Origin: Atlantibacter subterraneus
GTDB taxonomy: Bacteria > Pseudomonadota > Gammaproteobacteria > Enterobacterales > Enterobacteriaceae
Length of the DNA: 64,000 nucleotides
Strand: one strand, 5' to 3'
NCBI RefSeq assembly: GCF_027853245.1
Contig: NZ_JAPTZM010000001.1
Made by a program: the position numbers and the translations under genes. This document shows, one piece after another, positions 17,072-26,433 of the stretch. A model generated the notes under the pieces. That model was not told where the DNA came from and did not search any database. It saw only the letters and a list, made by a program, of their open reading frames with translations. Position 1 is the stretch's first letter. Each line of letters starts with the position of its first letter.

Positions 17072-18721
17072 ATGCTTAATCAGACATCTCGACTCACATA
17101 TTCGGAATCAGAAGCTTACGACGAAAACGTTCGGTATGAGTTCGATCCCTGTGAGCTCAAGCTGGATGAGATGGTCGAAGCGGAACCGCTGCCCGAACTG
17201 ATCGAAGGCATGCCCGCTCCGGATGCGCTGACCCCGGCGGATCGTTATCTGGAGCTGTATGAAAACGTGCAGTCTTCGCGTATTTTCCCGGACAGCAAAA
17301 CTTTTGCCGACTGTGCGCCCAAAATGACGCCGCTGGCGATTTTACTTAACTATCGTCGTGCCAAACGCTATCCGGGTTTTAACCTCGAAAAATTCGTGCA
17401 CGATCACTTTCATCTGCCGAAAGACTACAGCAAAGAGTATATTTCCGACCCGGATCGCAGCCTGAAAGACCATATCGACAGCCTGTGGCCGGTGCTGACA
17501 CGTGAGCCGCAGGAGCATATTGAGTTCTCCTCGCTGCTGCCGTTGCCCCAGTCGTACATTGTTCCGGGGGGGCGATTTCGCGAGACCTACTACTGGGACT
17601 CCTATTACACCATGCTGGGGCTGGCCGAAAGCGGCCGCAACGATCTGCTGCGCTGCATGGCGGATAACTTCGCGTGGATGATCGAAAACTACGGTCATAT
17701 CCCGAACGGCAACCGCACGTATTATCTCAGCCGCTCGCAGCCGCCGGTGTTTGCGCTGATGGTCGAGCTGTTTGAAGAGGATGGCGTACGCGGCGCGCGG
17801 CGCTATCTGGACCATCTGCTGATGGAATACGCTTTCTGGATGGACGGCGCGGATAATCTGGATTTCAATCAGGCCTATCGTCGCGCGGTAAAAATGCCGG
17901 ACGGCGCGCTGCTCAACCGCTACTGGGACGACCGTGATACGCCGCGCGATGAATCCTGGTATGAGGACGTGGAAACCGCCAAACTGTCGGGCCGGCCGGC
18001 CAGCGAAGTGTACCGCGACCTGCGCGCGGGCGCGGAATCGGGCTGGGACTACTCCACCCGCTGGCTGCGCGATGCGGACCGCCTGGCGAGCATTCGCACC
18101 ACCCAGTTTATTCCGGTGGATTTGAACGCGTTTCTCTACAAGCTGGAAACCGCAATTTCCAATATCGCCGGTCTCAAGCAGGACGCCCTGATGGCGGCCC
18201 GCTTCCGGGAAAAAGCGCTGGCGCGCCGCAGCGCCATGAACCGCTACCTGTGGGATGAGGCCACCGGCACCTTCCGCGATTACGACTGGCGGCGCGAATG
18301 CCTGGCGTCGTTCTCCGCCGCCTGCGTGGTACCGCTATATGTCGGGCTGGCAACGCACGAGCAGGCGCAGAAAATCGCCGTCAACGTGCGCGAGCGCCTG
18401 TTGACGCCGGGCGGTATTCTGGCGACCGATGTGGAAAGCGACCAGCAGTGGGACAAACCCAACGGCTGGGCACCGCTCCAGTGGATGGCGATCCAGGGCC
18501 TTAAAAACTACAGCGAAGATTCACTGGCAGACATTATTGCCCATAACTGGTTGCGCACCGTTAAGCGCGTGTATATGGAGCAAAATAAGCTGGTGGAGAA
18601 ATACCACATCGCCGATTACGCACCGCAGTTGGGTGGCGGGGGTGAGTATCCGTTGCAGGACGGCTTTGGCTGGACCAACGGGGTTACCCGCCGGTTAATC
18701 AGCCTGTACGGGGAATCATAA
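17072..18721 (+). CDS. treF: Cytoplasmic trehalase
   Basis: 549 residues, the same as E. coli TreF, with no signal peptide, which separates it from periplasmic TreA. It splits trehalose into two glucose units in the cytoplasm, which helps after osmotic stress. Both trehalase signatures are present: PGGRFRETYYWDSY and QWDKPNGWAPLQ. GH37 family; the C-terminal glycine-rich GGGGEYPLQDGFGWTNG loop is intact. GGAGG is 11 bases before the ATG. In E. coli treF lies at a different locus, so this placement is a rearrangement. Confidence 0.95.
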   Translation: MLNQTSRLTYSESEAYDENVRYEFDPCELKLDEMVEAEPLPELIEGMPAPDALTPADRYLELYENVQSSRIFPDSKTFADCAPKMTPLAILLNYRRAKRYPGFNLEKFVHDHFHLPKDYSKEYISDPDRSLKDHIDSLWPVLTREPQEHIEFSSLLPLPQSYIVPGGRFRETYYWDSYYTMLGLAESGRNDLLRCMADNFAWMIENYGHIPNGNRTYYLSRSQPPVFALMVELFEEDGVRGARRYLDHLLMEYAFWMDGADNLDFNQAYRRAVKMPDGALLNRYWDDRDTPRDESWYEDVETAKLSGRPASEVYRDLRAGAESGWDYSTRWLRDADRLASIRTTQFIPVDLNAFLYKLETAISNIAGLKQDALMAARFREKALARRSAMNRYLWDEATGTFRDYDWRRECLASFSAACVVPLYVGLATHEQAQKIAVNVRERLLTPGGILATDVESDQQWDKPNGWAPLQWMAIQGLKNYSEDSLADIIAHNWLRTVKRVYMEQNKLVEKYHIADYAPQLGGGGEYPLQDGFGWTNGVTRRLISLYGES

Positions 18722-18726
18722 TACGC

Positions 18727-18751
18727 CAGCGCCGCCTTTCAGGCGGCGCTG
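18727..18751. terminator. Bidirectional terminator between treF and rlhA
   Basis: CAGCGCCGCCT-TTC-AGGCGGCGCTG, a perfect 11-bp stem between two convergent genes. Confidence 0.8.
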
Positions 18752-18756
18752 TTGTT

Positions 18757-20721
18757 TCAGGCTTTGCGGCCCGGAACGGTTTTTAACAGCTCTTCCGGGC
18801 TGATGGACGCCACCACACCGCTACCCGGCAGCGGCATCTTCAGAATGTGATTTTTGATTTTGCCAATAACGTGCATTTCGCACGGGCGGCAGTCAAATTT
18901 CAGCGTCAGCACCTCATCGCCGTGGATCAGCTGCATCGGCGTGGCCTTCCAGCTCTTTATCGACCCCTTCGCCTGTTTCGGGCACAAATTAAAGGCAAAC
19001 CGCAGGCAGTGTTTGGTGATCATCACCGGCACATCGCCCTTTTCCTGATGCGCTTCAAACGCCGCGTCGATCAGCTGCACGCCGTAGCGGTGGTAAAACT
19101 CGCGCGCTTTATGGTTATAGACGTTGGCCAGGAAGCTTAAATGGCTGTCCGGGTAGACCGGCGCAGGCTCGCTCACCGCTTTGCGGGTTGCGCGCTGATA
19201 CGCCGCCAGACGGGCTTCATCCAGCGCTTCGCTGGTTTCACGGCGCAGCTGGTTAAGCAGGCTATTCGGCACAAACAGCGCGCCCGGCAAATTGATGGTT
19301 ACCGCCCGGGCGTAATACATCGTCTGACCGAGTTTTGTGACACCGTCACGCAGGCTGTTGTAGGCTTTTTCCGGGTTATTGGCTTCGCTGAATTCGCCGT
19401 CGAGGGTGCGCGTAACGCTGACGCCCTCTTCGGAGGTCATGGTCAGGATAAGCTGCTCCTGCCAGCCGCCCAGCTCGATATCCACCGCCACCCGGCGCTC
19501 GCTGGAGGTTTTCAGCAGCGCCTGCTGCCAGTTGTGATCCAGATTGCGGTTCAACGGATGGTGCGGACGCAGGGTTTTCAGGGCCTCCGGCATGTCGTTC
19601 GGCCAGACGCGATAGCGGCGCTCGGCAAGTTTTTCCACGGTATTGGCGCGGAAACCGACCACTTCACGCTTCACCAGCACGTTCAGCCCGTCGCCGTTTG
19701 ACAGCGGCTCGCTGACGTCGACATCAAGGTGGTCTTTCGCCACTTTCATCACTTCGCCTACCGGCAGGCCGATAAATTTTGGTGAATCAAACGCGCCGAT
19801 ATCAATCTTTCGCGCGTTAACAAAATAGTCGGTACTGCCGCGATGGAAGGTTTTATCCGGGGATGGCACAAAAAAGTGCTGGGTCACGCCCGCCGACGCG
19901 CGCGCCAGATCGCCGCGCTGCTCAATCACTTCATCCAGCAGTTGACGGTAGTAAGCCGTGATGTTTTTCACGTAGCTCATATCTTTGTAGCGCCCTTCGA
20001 TTTTGAAAGAGCGCACGCCCGCGTCGACCAGCGCCGCCAGGTTGGCGCTCTGATCGTTGTCTTTCATCGACAGCAGGTGTTTTTCATACGCTACCACGCG
20101 GCCCTGATCGTCTTTCAGGGTGTACGGCAAACGGCAGGCCTGGGAGCAGTCGCCGCGGTTGGCGCTACGGCCCGTCTGGGCATGGGAGATGTTGCACTGC
20201 CCGGAATAGGCCACGCACAGCGCGCCGTGAATAAAGAACTCAATGGTGGCGTCGACGCTGTCGTGAATAGCTTTAATCTGGTTGAGGTTCAGCTCGCGCG
20301 CCAGCACGATTTGCGAGAACCCAACGTCGGAGAGAAACTTCGCCTTTTCCACGCTGCGGATATCGCACTGGGTGCTGGCATGCAGCTCAATCGGCGGGAT
20401 ATCCAGTTCCAGCACGCCCATGTCCTGAACAATCAGCGCATCGACGCCCGCCTGCCACAGTTGGTGAATCAGCGCTTGCGCCGGTTCCAGTTCATCATCA
20501 TGAAGAATGGTGTTGAGCGTCACGAAGATCTTCGCGCCGTAGCGATGGGCAAACGGCACCAGCTCGGCGATATCGCGCAGGCTGTTGCTGGCGTTGTGGC
20601 GCGCGCCAAAGCCCGGACCACCGATATACACCGCGTCGGCGCCATGAAGGATCGCTTCACGGGCGATGGCGGTGTCGCGTGCCGGGCTCAGAAGTTCAAG
20701 ATGATGGGAGTGCAGGCGCAT
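18757..20721 (-). CDS. rlhA: 23S rRNA 5-hydroxycytidine C2501 synthase
   Basis: 654 residues (653 in E. coli RlhA, formerly YdcP). Peptidase U32 family. The conserved cysteine-rich patch runs through YSGQCNISHAQTGRSANRGD and CSQACR, and probably holds a cofactor or iron-sulfur site. E. coli RlhA hydroxylates C2501 near the peptidyl-transferase centre, using prephenate-dependent chemistry. C-terminal cysteines near CDCRPCEMH are also conserved. Single gene, divergent spacing to ydcN. Confidence 0.94.
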   Translation of the reverse strand: MRLHSHHLELLSPARDTAIAREAILHGADAVYIGGPGFGARHNASNSLRDIAELVPFAHRYGAKIFVTLNTILHDDELEPAQALIHQLWQAGVDALIVQDMGVLELDIPPIELHASTQCDIRSVEKAKFLSDVGFSQIVLARELNLNQIKAIHDSVDATIEFFIHGALCVAYSGQCNISHAQTGRSANRGDCSQACRLPYTLKDDQGRVVAYEKHLLSMKDNDQSANLAALVDAGVRSFKIEGRYKDMSYVKNITAYYRQLLDEVIEQRGDLARASAGVTQHFFVPSPDKTFHRGSTDYFVNARKIDIGAFDSPKFIGLPVGEVMKVAKDHLDVDVSEPLSNGDGLNVLVKREVVGFRANTVEKLAERRYRVWPNDMPEALKTLRPHHPLNRNLDHNWQQALLKTSSERRVAVDIELGGWQEQLILTMTSEEGVSVTRTLDGEFSEANNPEKAYNSLRDGVTKLGQTMYYARAVTINLPGALFVPNSLLNQLRRETSEALDEARLAAYQRATRKAVSEPAPVYPDSHLSFLANVYNHKAREFYHRYGVQLIDAAFEAHQEKGDVPVMITKHCLRFAFNLCPKQAKGSIKSWKATPMQLIHGDEVLTLKFDCRPCEMHVIGKIKNHILKMPLPGSGVVASISPEELLKTVPGRKA

Positions 20722-20859
20722 GTTTTGTCGTTATCCAGTATTTGAAATGGCGGCTATTGTAGTCACAAGGCAGGCAGATCAGAAGTACTACCTGTCTTTT
20801 GCCATTCTGCGGCAATGCTTCGCGTTTTTTGTTGGTTTGGCGAGGGTGCTAATCGCGTT

Positions 20860-20957
20860 AAGGTGAAGCCGTATTCCTTCTTGTATCAGATACCCATATC
20901 GTCGTGTGGTTATATTGTTCGTTGTTACTACCGCAAGCTTGCTTGCGGTATTTTTTT
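20860..20957 (+). ncRNA. Candidate small RNA ending in an intrinsic terminator
   Basis: A perfect TACCGCAAG-CTTG-CTTGCGGTA hairpin followed by seven T residues on the plus strand. No plus-strand gene lies upstream before treF, which has its own terminator 2.2 kb earlier, so a separate short transcript must end here if the terminator is used. The 5' end is a guess; I could not place a convincing promoter. The alternative is that the hairpin only serves the minus-strand gene ydcN, but that strand has no T run after it. Confidence 0.35.
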
Positions 20958-21486
20958 ATATCCGCGCGTAATGGATTAACGAATGGAAGCGCACCGGTTC
21001 AGCGGTCTGGTTGCGGTAGGCATGCGTCTGGTCGGCGTGGAAGCGCTGCCCCTCTCCCGCCGCCAGCGTTTGCCATTCTCCCTGTAGCCGCAACTGCAAC
21101 TCGCCGCTAATTACTACGACGTGTTCAATAGCGCCGAGTTCGTGGGCCGTGGATTCGCTCATTGCGCCGGGGGCCAGGGTGACCACCAGCAGATCAAAAC
21201 CGAGGTGTTCATCAAACGGGAACAGCGGTTCGGCGGTCATGCCCTGATGGGCGTCGTAAATGGGCCGTTCGCTGGCCTCGGATGGGCCGATAAACGCCGA
21301 AAACGGCACGTTAAACCCGGTGGCGATTTTCCATAGCGTCGCCACCGTCGGGCTGGATTCCTGGCGCTCGATCTGCCCCAGCATCGCTTTTGATACCCCG
21401 GTCTGGTCGGCGGCCTGGGTTAAGCTCCAGCCACGCGCCTGGCGCAGCGCTTTCAGCGTATCGCTAAGATGGGCGGCAATATCCAT
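20956..21486 (-). CDS. ydcN: XRE-cupin transcriptional regulator YdcN
   Basis: 176 residues (178 in E. coli). N-terminal Cro/CI-type helix-turn-helix (about 10-65: QARGWSLTQAADQTGVSKAM), C-terminal cupin domain (about 105-175) for a small ligand. GGGAT precedes the ATG at 21486. It is divergent from ydcO, and the shared 100-base region has an obvious inverted-repeat operator. It probably represses ydcO and itself. Ligand unknown. Confidence 0.9.
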   Translation of the reverse strand: MDIAAHLSDTLKALRQARGWSLTQAADQTGVSKAMLGQIERQESSPTVATLWKIATGFNVPFSAFIGPSEASERPIYDAHQGMTAEPLFPFDEHLGFDLLVVTLAPGAMSESTAHELGAIEHVVVISGELQLRLQGEWQTLAAGEGQRFHADQTHAYRNQTAEPVRFHSLIHYARI

Positions 21487-21525
21487 GACGTATCCCAATG
21501 GTTAAAAACCTCAGTTTAACTGCTT

Positions 21526-21572
21526 GTGCGTTATAGCGCACAGTGTTATTTTCCGTGGACGCTATAACGCAC
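21526..21572. promoter_or_regulatory. Probable YdcN operator in the ydcN-ydcO divergent region
   Basis: GTGCGTTATAGCG at 21526-21538 and its exact complement CGCTATAACGCAC at 21560-21572. The left copy, GTGCG-TTATAG-CGCAC at 21526-21541, is itself palindromic. Two operator copies in opposite directions between a regulator and its divergent target is a classical layout. Confidence 0.7.
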
Positions 21573-21586
21573 AACGGAACCACACC

Positions 21587-22753
21587 ATGCGTCAACTCTC
21601 TTTCCCCACGTTACTGGCCGGGCTGGTCGCGGTGCTGGTGGGCTACGCCAGCTCTGCGGCAATCATCTGGCAGGCTGCGGCTGCGGCAGGTGCCAGCGCG
21701 CAACAGATCGCCGGCTGGATGACCGCGCTGGGTATCGCCATGGGCGTCAGTACCCTGGGGCTGTCGCTGTGGTATCGCGCTCCGGTACTGACCGCCTGGT
21801 CGACGCCGGGCGCGGCGCTGCTCGCTACCAGCCTGCAGGGTGTGACGATGAATGAAGCGATCGGCGTGTTTATTTTTGCCTCCGCGCTGATTGTGCTGTG
21901 CGGCGTTACCGGCCTGTTTGCCCGGCTAATGAAACTGATCCCCCACAGCCTGGCAGCCGCGATGCTGGCCGGAATTCTGCTGCGTTTTGGTCTCGACGCT
22001 TTCGCCACCCTGCCCGCTAACGCTTTGCTGTGCGGCGTGATGCTGATTGCCTGGCTTATTGCTAAAGCGATTGCGCCGCGCTACGCCATTGTCGCAACGC
22101 TGGTTGCCGGGCTGGCAATTTGCCTGGTCACCGGGCAGTTTCACCCCAGCCAGGCGGATATCACCCCGGCGTTACCCGGCTTCACCCTACCGCACTTCAC
22201 GCTGCAAAGTTTACTCGGCATCGGGCTGCCGTTTTTCCTGGTGACCATGGCGTCGCAAAATGCGCCAGGCGTAGCAACGTTAAAGGCGTCGGGTTATCAG
22301 GTGCCGGTGTCGCCGCTGATGACGGTGACCGGGTTAATTGCGCTGGTGATGGCACCTTTTGGCGTGTTCTCGGTGTGTATCGCCGCGATCACGGCGGCGA
22401 TTTGCCAGAGCCCGGACGCGCATCCAGACAAGCATAAACGCTGGCTGGCCGCGGCGGCGGCGGGCGGCTTTTATCTGCTGGCTGGAGTTTTCGGCGGCGC
22501 AATCACCGCGCTGATGACGGCGCTGCCGCTGGCGTGGATCCAGATGCTGGCGGGCCTGGCGCTGCTGAGCACCATCGGCGGCAGCCTGCAGCAGGCGCTC
22601 GCTCATGAAACCGAGCGCGACGCCGCGATTGTGACATTTTTAATTACCGCGTCGGGTATTAAGCTGGGCGGAATTGGCTCGGCATTCTGGGGTTTAATTG
22701 GCGGTGGGATATGTTATGCGGTGCTGGGAATGGCGCGAGGCTGGCGAAAATAG
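21587..22753 (+). CDS. ydcO: BenE-family inner-membrane transporter YdcO
   Basis: 388 residues (391 in E. coli), about 11-12 membrane segments, benzoate:H+ symporter (BenE) family. Conserved glycine-rich segments include AWSTPGAALLATSLQG and NAPGVATLKASGYQVP. The physiological substrate in enterobacteria is not established. GGAACC precedes the ATG at 21587; the frame extends upstream through the operator, which argues against an earlier start. Confidence 0.9.
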   Translation: MRQLSFPTLLAGLVAVLVGYASSAAIIWQAAAAAGASAQQIAGWMTALGIAMGVSTLGLSLWYRAPVLTAWSTPGAALLATSLQGVTMNEAIGVFIFASALIVLCGVTGLFARLMKLIPHSLAAAMLAGILLRFGLDAFATLPANALLCGVMLIAWLIAKAIAPRYAIVATLVAGLAICLVTGQFHPSQADITPALPGFTLPHFTLQSLLGIGLPFFLVTMASQNAPGVATLKASGYQVPVSPLMTVTGLIALVMAPFGVFSVCIAAITAAICQSPDAHPDKHKRWLAAAAAGGFYLLAGVFGGAITALMTALPLAWIQMLAGLALLSTIGGSLQQALAHETERDAAIVTFLITASGIKLGGIGSAFWGLIGGGICYAVLGMARGWRK

Positions 22754-22782
22754 CGCTTAAGGCATTCAATGACGCAAAAACG

Positions 22783-22800
22783 GGGGGAGCGAACTCCCCC
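22783..22800. terminator. Bidirectional terminator between ydcO and ydcL
   Basis: GGGGGAG-CGAA-CTCCCCC, a strong stem with an A run on the left and AATTTAATT on the right, between convergent genes. Confidence 0.8.
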
Positions 22801-22807
22801 AATTTAA

Positions 22808-23479
22808 TTACTGCTTTTTAGTGACATCAAACATTTTGGCATCGGTCGCCATATCGTCGATAACCTGTTTAAGGTTCTCGAAAGCCATTGGGGTGCTTTC
22901 ATTGTTCAGGTCTTTGCCTTCACCTTTACGCACCACTTTAAATACGGGCTTTTTGGTCGCCGCATCAATCAACTCACCTTCGAAATAAAGGTTGGTATCC
23001 ATGGTGCGATGCCCGGTGGCCATCTGCGTCCCGGCTACTAACAGCGCAACCGGCACCACTTCATAGAACTGCAAACCTTCGCTGCTGCTGTCAACACCGG
23101 TGATCGCGCCGCGGAAAATCAGGCTGCGCGGTCCTGGGGTGGCGACCAGCGGCTTACGCTCTGCGGCAGCCGCTTTCATCTGCTGATTCGTGTAATTAAG
23201 CAGTTGCGTTAGAACCTTCTCACCAATCTGGGTGGTGGGTTTAGGAATCGGGTAATACACAATCGGGTTATATACGATGCTGTCGTAATTGTTCGGATTA
23301 AAATCAGGTGCAACCCAACGCATCACGGTTTTGCCGGTGGAAGAAGTTGTTTCCTGTAAGCCGGAGTAGTCTTTCAAAAATCCGGAGTATTTTTCCGGTG
23401 AGGTTACTTTTGACGCGCAGCCCGCAAGCGCGAGCGCTGCACAAAGCACCGAAGCCTTAACAAATAAAGAGGTTCTCAT
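22808..23479 (-). CDS. ydcL: Lipoprotein YdcL (DUF3313)
   Basis: 223 residues. The lipoprotein signal has lipobox LAGC with Cys21 as the modified residue; the following Ala-Ser does not give an inner-membrane retention signal, so outer-membrane anchoring is likely. GAITGVDSSSEGLQFYEVVPVALL is split here only in outline and is near-identical to E. coli YdcL. AGGTG precedes the ATG at 23479; the longer frame adds residues before the signal. Function unknown. Confidence 0.92.
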   Translation of the reverse strand: MRTSLFVKASVLCAALALAGCASKVTSPEKYSGFLKDYSGLQETTSSTGKTVMRWVAPDFNPNNYDSIVYNPIVYYPIPKPTTQIGEKVLTQLLNYTNQQMKAAAAERKPLVATPGPRSLIFRGAITGVDSSSEGLQFYEVVPVALLVAGTQMATGHRTMDTNLYFEGELIDAATKKPVFKVVRKGEGKDLNNESTPMAFENLKQVIDDMATDAKMFDVTKKQ

Positions 23480-23709
23480 TTTTTGCACCTGTAATTGCAC
23501 ATAAGCAGACAAGTTATAGCAAAGCCAGCAAACCGAAGTGAGGCATAAATAGCTATCTGAGAAAAAAAAAGATTTTATCTGTGCAAATTTAAAGCAGCGG
23601 TATTTTTAACGCAAATGAAATGGAATTTAATATGTTAAAAATTAATTAGCACAATAAGCAATTAGCGGAAAATAAATAGCTGGCGCGTGGCGTCCGCGCC
23701 AGCAGCTTA

Positions 23710-24303
23710 TTAAGGCTTACGCGCCAGTAAGGTGGCAAAACGTAATTTAATGCGGTTGCCTGCTTCATCGGTACGGTGCAGTTCGCCAGGCTCTTCGTTG
23801 TATTTTACGATGTCCCATCCGGCGTAATGGCCGCTCAACTCGCCCTCGCGGAATGCAAACGGGAAGCCGACGGTGCACGGGAAGTCTTCGGTATCCATCG
23901 CCGCGACAATCAGGTTGTAACCCCCGCTTTTGGTACAGCGCTGCATATTGTCAATCAGGCCTGCGATGGTGGTCGGCTCAAGGAACATCATCACCACGGT
24001 GGAAAGAATGAAATCATATTCACCGTCAAATTTCAGGCTATTCAGATCGCGCACGTCGCTTTGCAAATTATTCAGCCCTTCCGCTTCTGCAACGCGTTGC
24101 AGATTGGCGATGCTCATCGGGTTTTTGTCCCAGGCGGTGACGTCAAACCCGTTGGCCGCCAGATACAGGCTGTTACGGCCATTGCCGCAGCCCAGATCCA
24201 GCACCCGGCCAGGGGTCAGGTAAGGCATGGCGGCGATGACTTCAGAATGGGTGCGGGTTAAGCCATATTTGTCGGTGAAATAATTTTCATCACGAATGGT
24301 CAT
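23710..24303 (-). CDS. tehB: Tellurite methyltransferase TehB
   Basis: 197 residues, the E. coli length. S-adenosylmethionine-dependent methyltransferase with motif I VLDLGCGNGRNSLYLA near 36-51 and acidic WDKNP near 60. It methylates tellurite (and selenium compounds) in the cytoplasm. The start overlaps the tehA stop by four bases (ATGA), so both are co-translated. Confidence 0.95.
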   Translation of the reverse strand: MTIRDENYFTDKYGLTRTHSEVIAAMPYLTPGRVLDLGCGNGRNSLYLAANGFDVTAWDKNPMSIANLQRVAEAEGLNNLQSDVRDLNSLKFDGEYDFILSTVVMMFLEPTTIAGLIDNMQRCTKSGGYNLIVAAMDTEDFPCTVGFPFAFREGELSGHYAGWDIVKYNEEPGELHRTDEAGNRIKLRFATLLARKP

Positions 24304-25316
24304 AGTGATTCCTTAGAAGTATGAGAAACAGAAGTACGAATCAATAATTTGCCCTGGCACAACAAAATCAGCGTGCGGATAAGCAGCAGGCCGATAAGCA
24401 CGTTACTGCAGACGAACAGCGGTAACGCCAAAAAATCAAAAATGCCGCCCGGGACGGCGTGCCCGAGATGCAGCGCGGTGGTGGCGAGCGCCGACAGGCC
24501 GAACGAAAAGCTCCAGAAGGTGGGATTAAACGGCTGGGCCATATACCACGGTGCCAGGCGGATCATAAACAGCGCCTGCAACAGGCCGTAGCCGAACAGC
24601 ATTTTGGCAAACATATCCGCCTCGCCGCCGTTAACGCTCAACAGCGCGCTACAGGCCACCAGCGCCGGGGCCATTTGAATCCCCAGCGAGGTGCGCACCG
24701 GCGTGGGCATCTCACCCGCGCTGCGCAGGCGGTGCAAAATCGCCGGTTCCAGGCTCAGCCATGACAATACCCCGGCACCTAAAAAAAGTATCCCCAGATC
24801 GTGAAAACCCAGCGCGCCGCAGGCCATAGTGCTGATGAAGTTATTGGCGACCGTGGGCAAATAGAGCCCCGGCGTGGTGGCTTCATGGGGATGCTTCCCG
24901 CGCCACAGCCCGGCGTTTTGCCAGGCGGCGTACAGCAGTTGGCTCACCGCGCCGATGCTGAACAGCCCCACCGCCAGCGGGCGCCCCCACGGAGCCAGAC
25001 CGATCGACACCAGCATGGTGGTGGCGGGAAACAGGCTGACGTAACTGCTCATCAGCGGATGCAGAATCTCCGCTTTCACCGTCTGCGGATGAGCAATAAG
25101 ACGCCAGATAAACGCCACCGCCAGCAAAAACCATATCAGCGTCGCCAGCGCGATCAGCCCCTCGCCGGGCCACGGTGATACCGGCCAGATAGTTGCCGCG
25201 TAACGCCAGGAAAAACCGATCCCGATGGTACCAAGCACCATACCGAAATATCCGGCAGGCAGATTGAGAATGGAGGATGATTCGCTGGCCGATTGCCAGG
25301 CAATGGTTTTGCTCAT
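24300..25316 (-). CDS. tehA: TehA, SLAC1/TehA-family anion channel
   Basis: 338 residues with ten predicted membrane segments. TDT/SLAC1 family; GYFGMVLGTIGIGFSWR at the N-terminus is the family start. TehA is a relative of plant guard-cell anion channels and gives tellurite resistance together with TehB when overproduced. First gene of tehAB. Confidence 0.94.
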   Translation of the reverse strand: MSKTIAWQSASESSSILNLPAGYFGMVLGTIGIGFSWRYAATIWPVSPWPGEGLIALATLIWFLLAVAFIWRLIAHPQTVKAEILHPLMSSYVSLFPATTMLVSIGLAPWGRPLAVGLFSIGAVSQLLYAAWQNAGLWRGKHPHEATTPGLYLPTVANNFISTMACGALGFHDLGILFLGAGVLSWLSLEPAILHRLRSAGEMPTPVRTSLGIQMAPALVACSALLSVNGGEADMFAKMLFGYGLLQALFMIRLAPWYMAQPFNPTFWSFSFGLSALATTALHLGHAVPGGIFDFLALPLFVCSNVLIGLLLIRTLILLCQGKLLIRTSVSHTSKESL

Positions 25317-25440
25317 TTTGTTTAAAGTTTAAAAATATATTTAAGATGCATTTTATGGGAGTCGTGGCCGAATTACCATAACCCGCAGGGTCCAAAAAAA
25401 TTTGCTACGGTTAGTCCATGCGCACAACGGAGCCAGCAGC

Positions 25441-26421
25441 ATGGAAAAATACCGGTTAACGGACGCCGCCAGAACGGTTGAATATCAGGAAAATGGCGTC
25501 ACTCACAAATTTACCCTGCGCCAGATAGAAGCGCTGCGCGACTTCAGCGATATCAAAGCGGGAACCCTGGGCGGCTGGATAGAAGAAGAAAGCAATCTCA
25601 GCCAGCATGGCGACTGCTGGATTTACGATCATAACAGCGCGGTTTTCGCCGGGGCGGTCATCAGCGGCGACGCGCGCGTTACCCAGCCCTGCACCATTAG
25701 CCATGGCGCATCGCTTACCGATTGCTGCTGGGCAGATCGCGCGGACATCAGCCACGGCGCGGCGATTTATGACCGCGCCATGATCCAGGCGTCTCAGGTG
25801 CGCGGCGAGTGCCGGGTTTTTGGCGATGCGCGGGTCATGCATCAAAGCCAGGTGATCGCCGCCGTGGGGTTAACCGAAGATCGCGACCAGCGGCTGCAAA
25901 TCTACGATAACGCCACGGTTAACGCGTCGCGCATCGTTCATCAGGCGCAAATTTATGGCCAGGCGCTGGTAAACCATGCGTTTATTGAGCACCGCGCCGC
26001 AGTTTATGAAGACGCGATTCTGGAAGGCAATGACGAGAATAACGTCTGGGTCTGCGACTGCGCGCAAATCTACGGTAAAGCGCGCATCGTTGCCGGTGAC
26101 GAAATCGACCAGTGCCCGACCATCCGCTACAGCTCGCAGGTATTCGGCAATGCGGTGATTGAAGGCGACTGTGTGCTGAAGCATCACGTCCACGTGTTCG
26201 ACGACGCGGTGATTACCGGCGGCCCGGTGCAACTCGACGATCGGATAAAAATAAGCGGTCAGGCGCGTGTCACCGGCAACGTATTGATCGAAAACCAGGT
26301 GACGGTGACGGATAACGCCGTGATTGAAGCCTTTAACGGCGATCCGCTGCATATCCGCGGCGCGAAAATGATTAACGGTGATGAATACATTACCCGCACG
26401 CCGGTGATTGGGGCGATTTAA
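25441..26421 (+). CDS. ydcK: Left-handed beta-helix protein YdcK
   Basis: 326 residues, as in E. coli. From about residue 50 on it is a chain of hexapeptide-like repeats (for example ISGDARVTQP, VFGDARVMHQ, VTDNAVIEAF), which fold into a left-handed beta-helix. No acyltransferase catalytic motif was recognised. The ATG at 25441 follows GGAGCCAGC. Cytoplasmic, function unknown. Convergent with rimL. Confidence 0.9.
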   Translation: MEKYRLTDAARTVEYQENGVTHKFTLRQIEALRDFSDIKAGTLGGWIEEESNLSQHGDCWIYDHNSAVFAGAVISGDARVTQPCTISHGASLTDCCWADRADISHGAAIYDRAMIQASQVRGECRVFGDARVMHQSQVIAAVGLTEDRDQRLQIYDNATVNASRIVHQAQIYGQALVNHAFIEHRAAVYEDAILEGNDENNVWVCDCAQIYGKARIVAGDEIDQCPTIRYSSQVFGNAVIEGDCVLKHHVHVFDDAVITGGPVQLDDRIKISGQARVTGNVLIENQVTVTDNAVIEAFNGDPLHIRGAKMINGDEYITRTPVIGAI

Positions 26422-26433
26422 CGCCCCTTTTGC

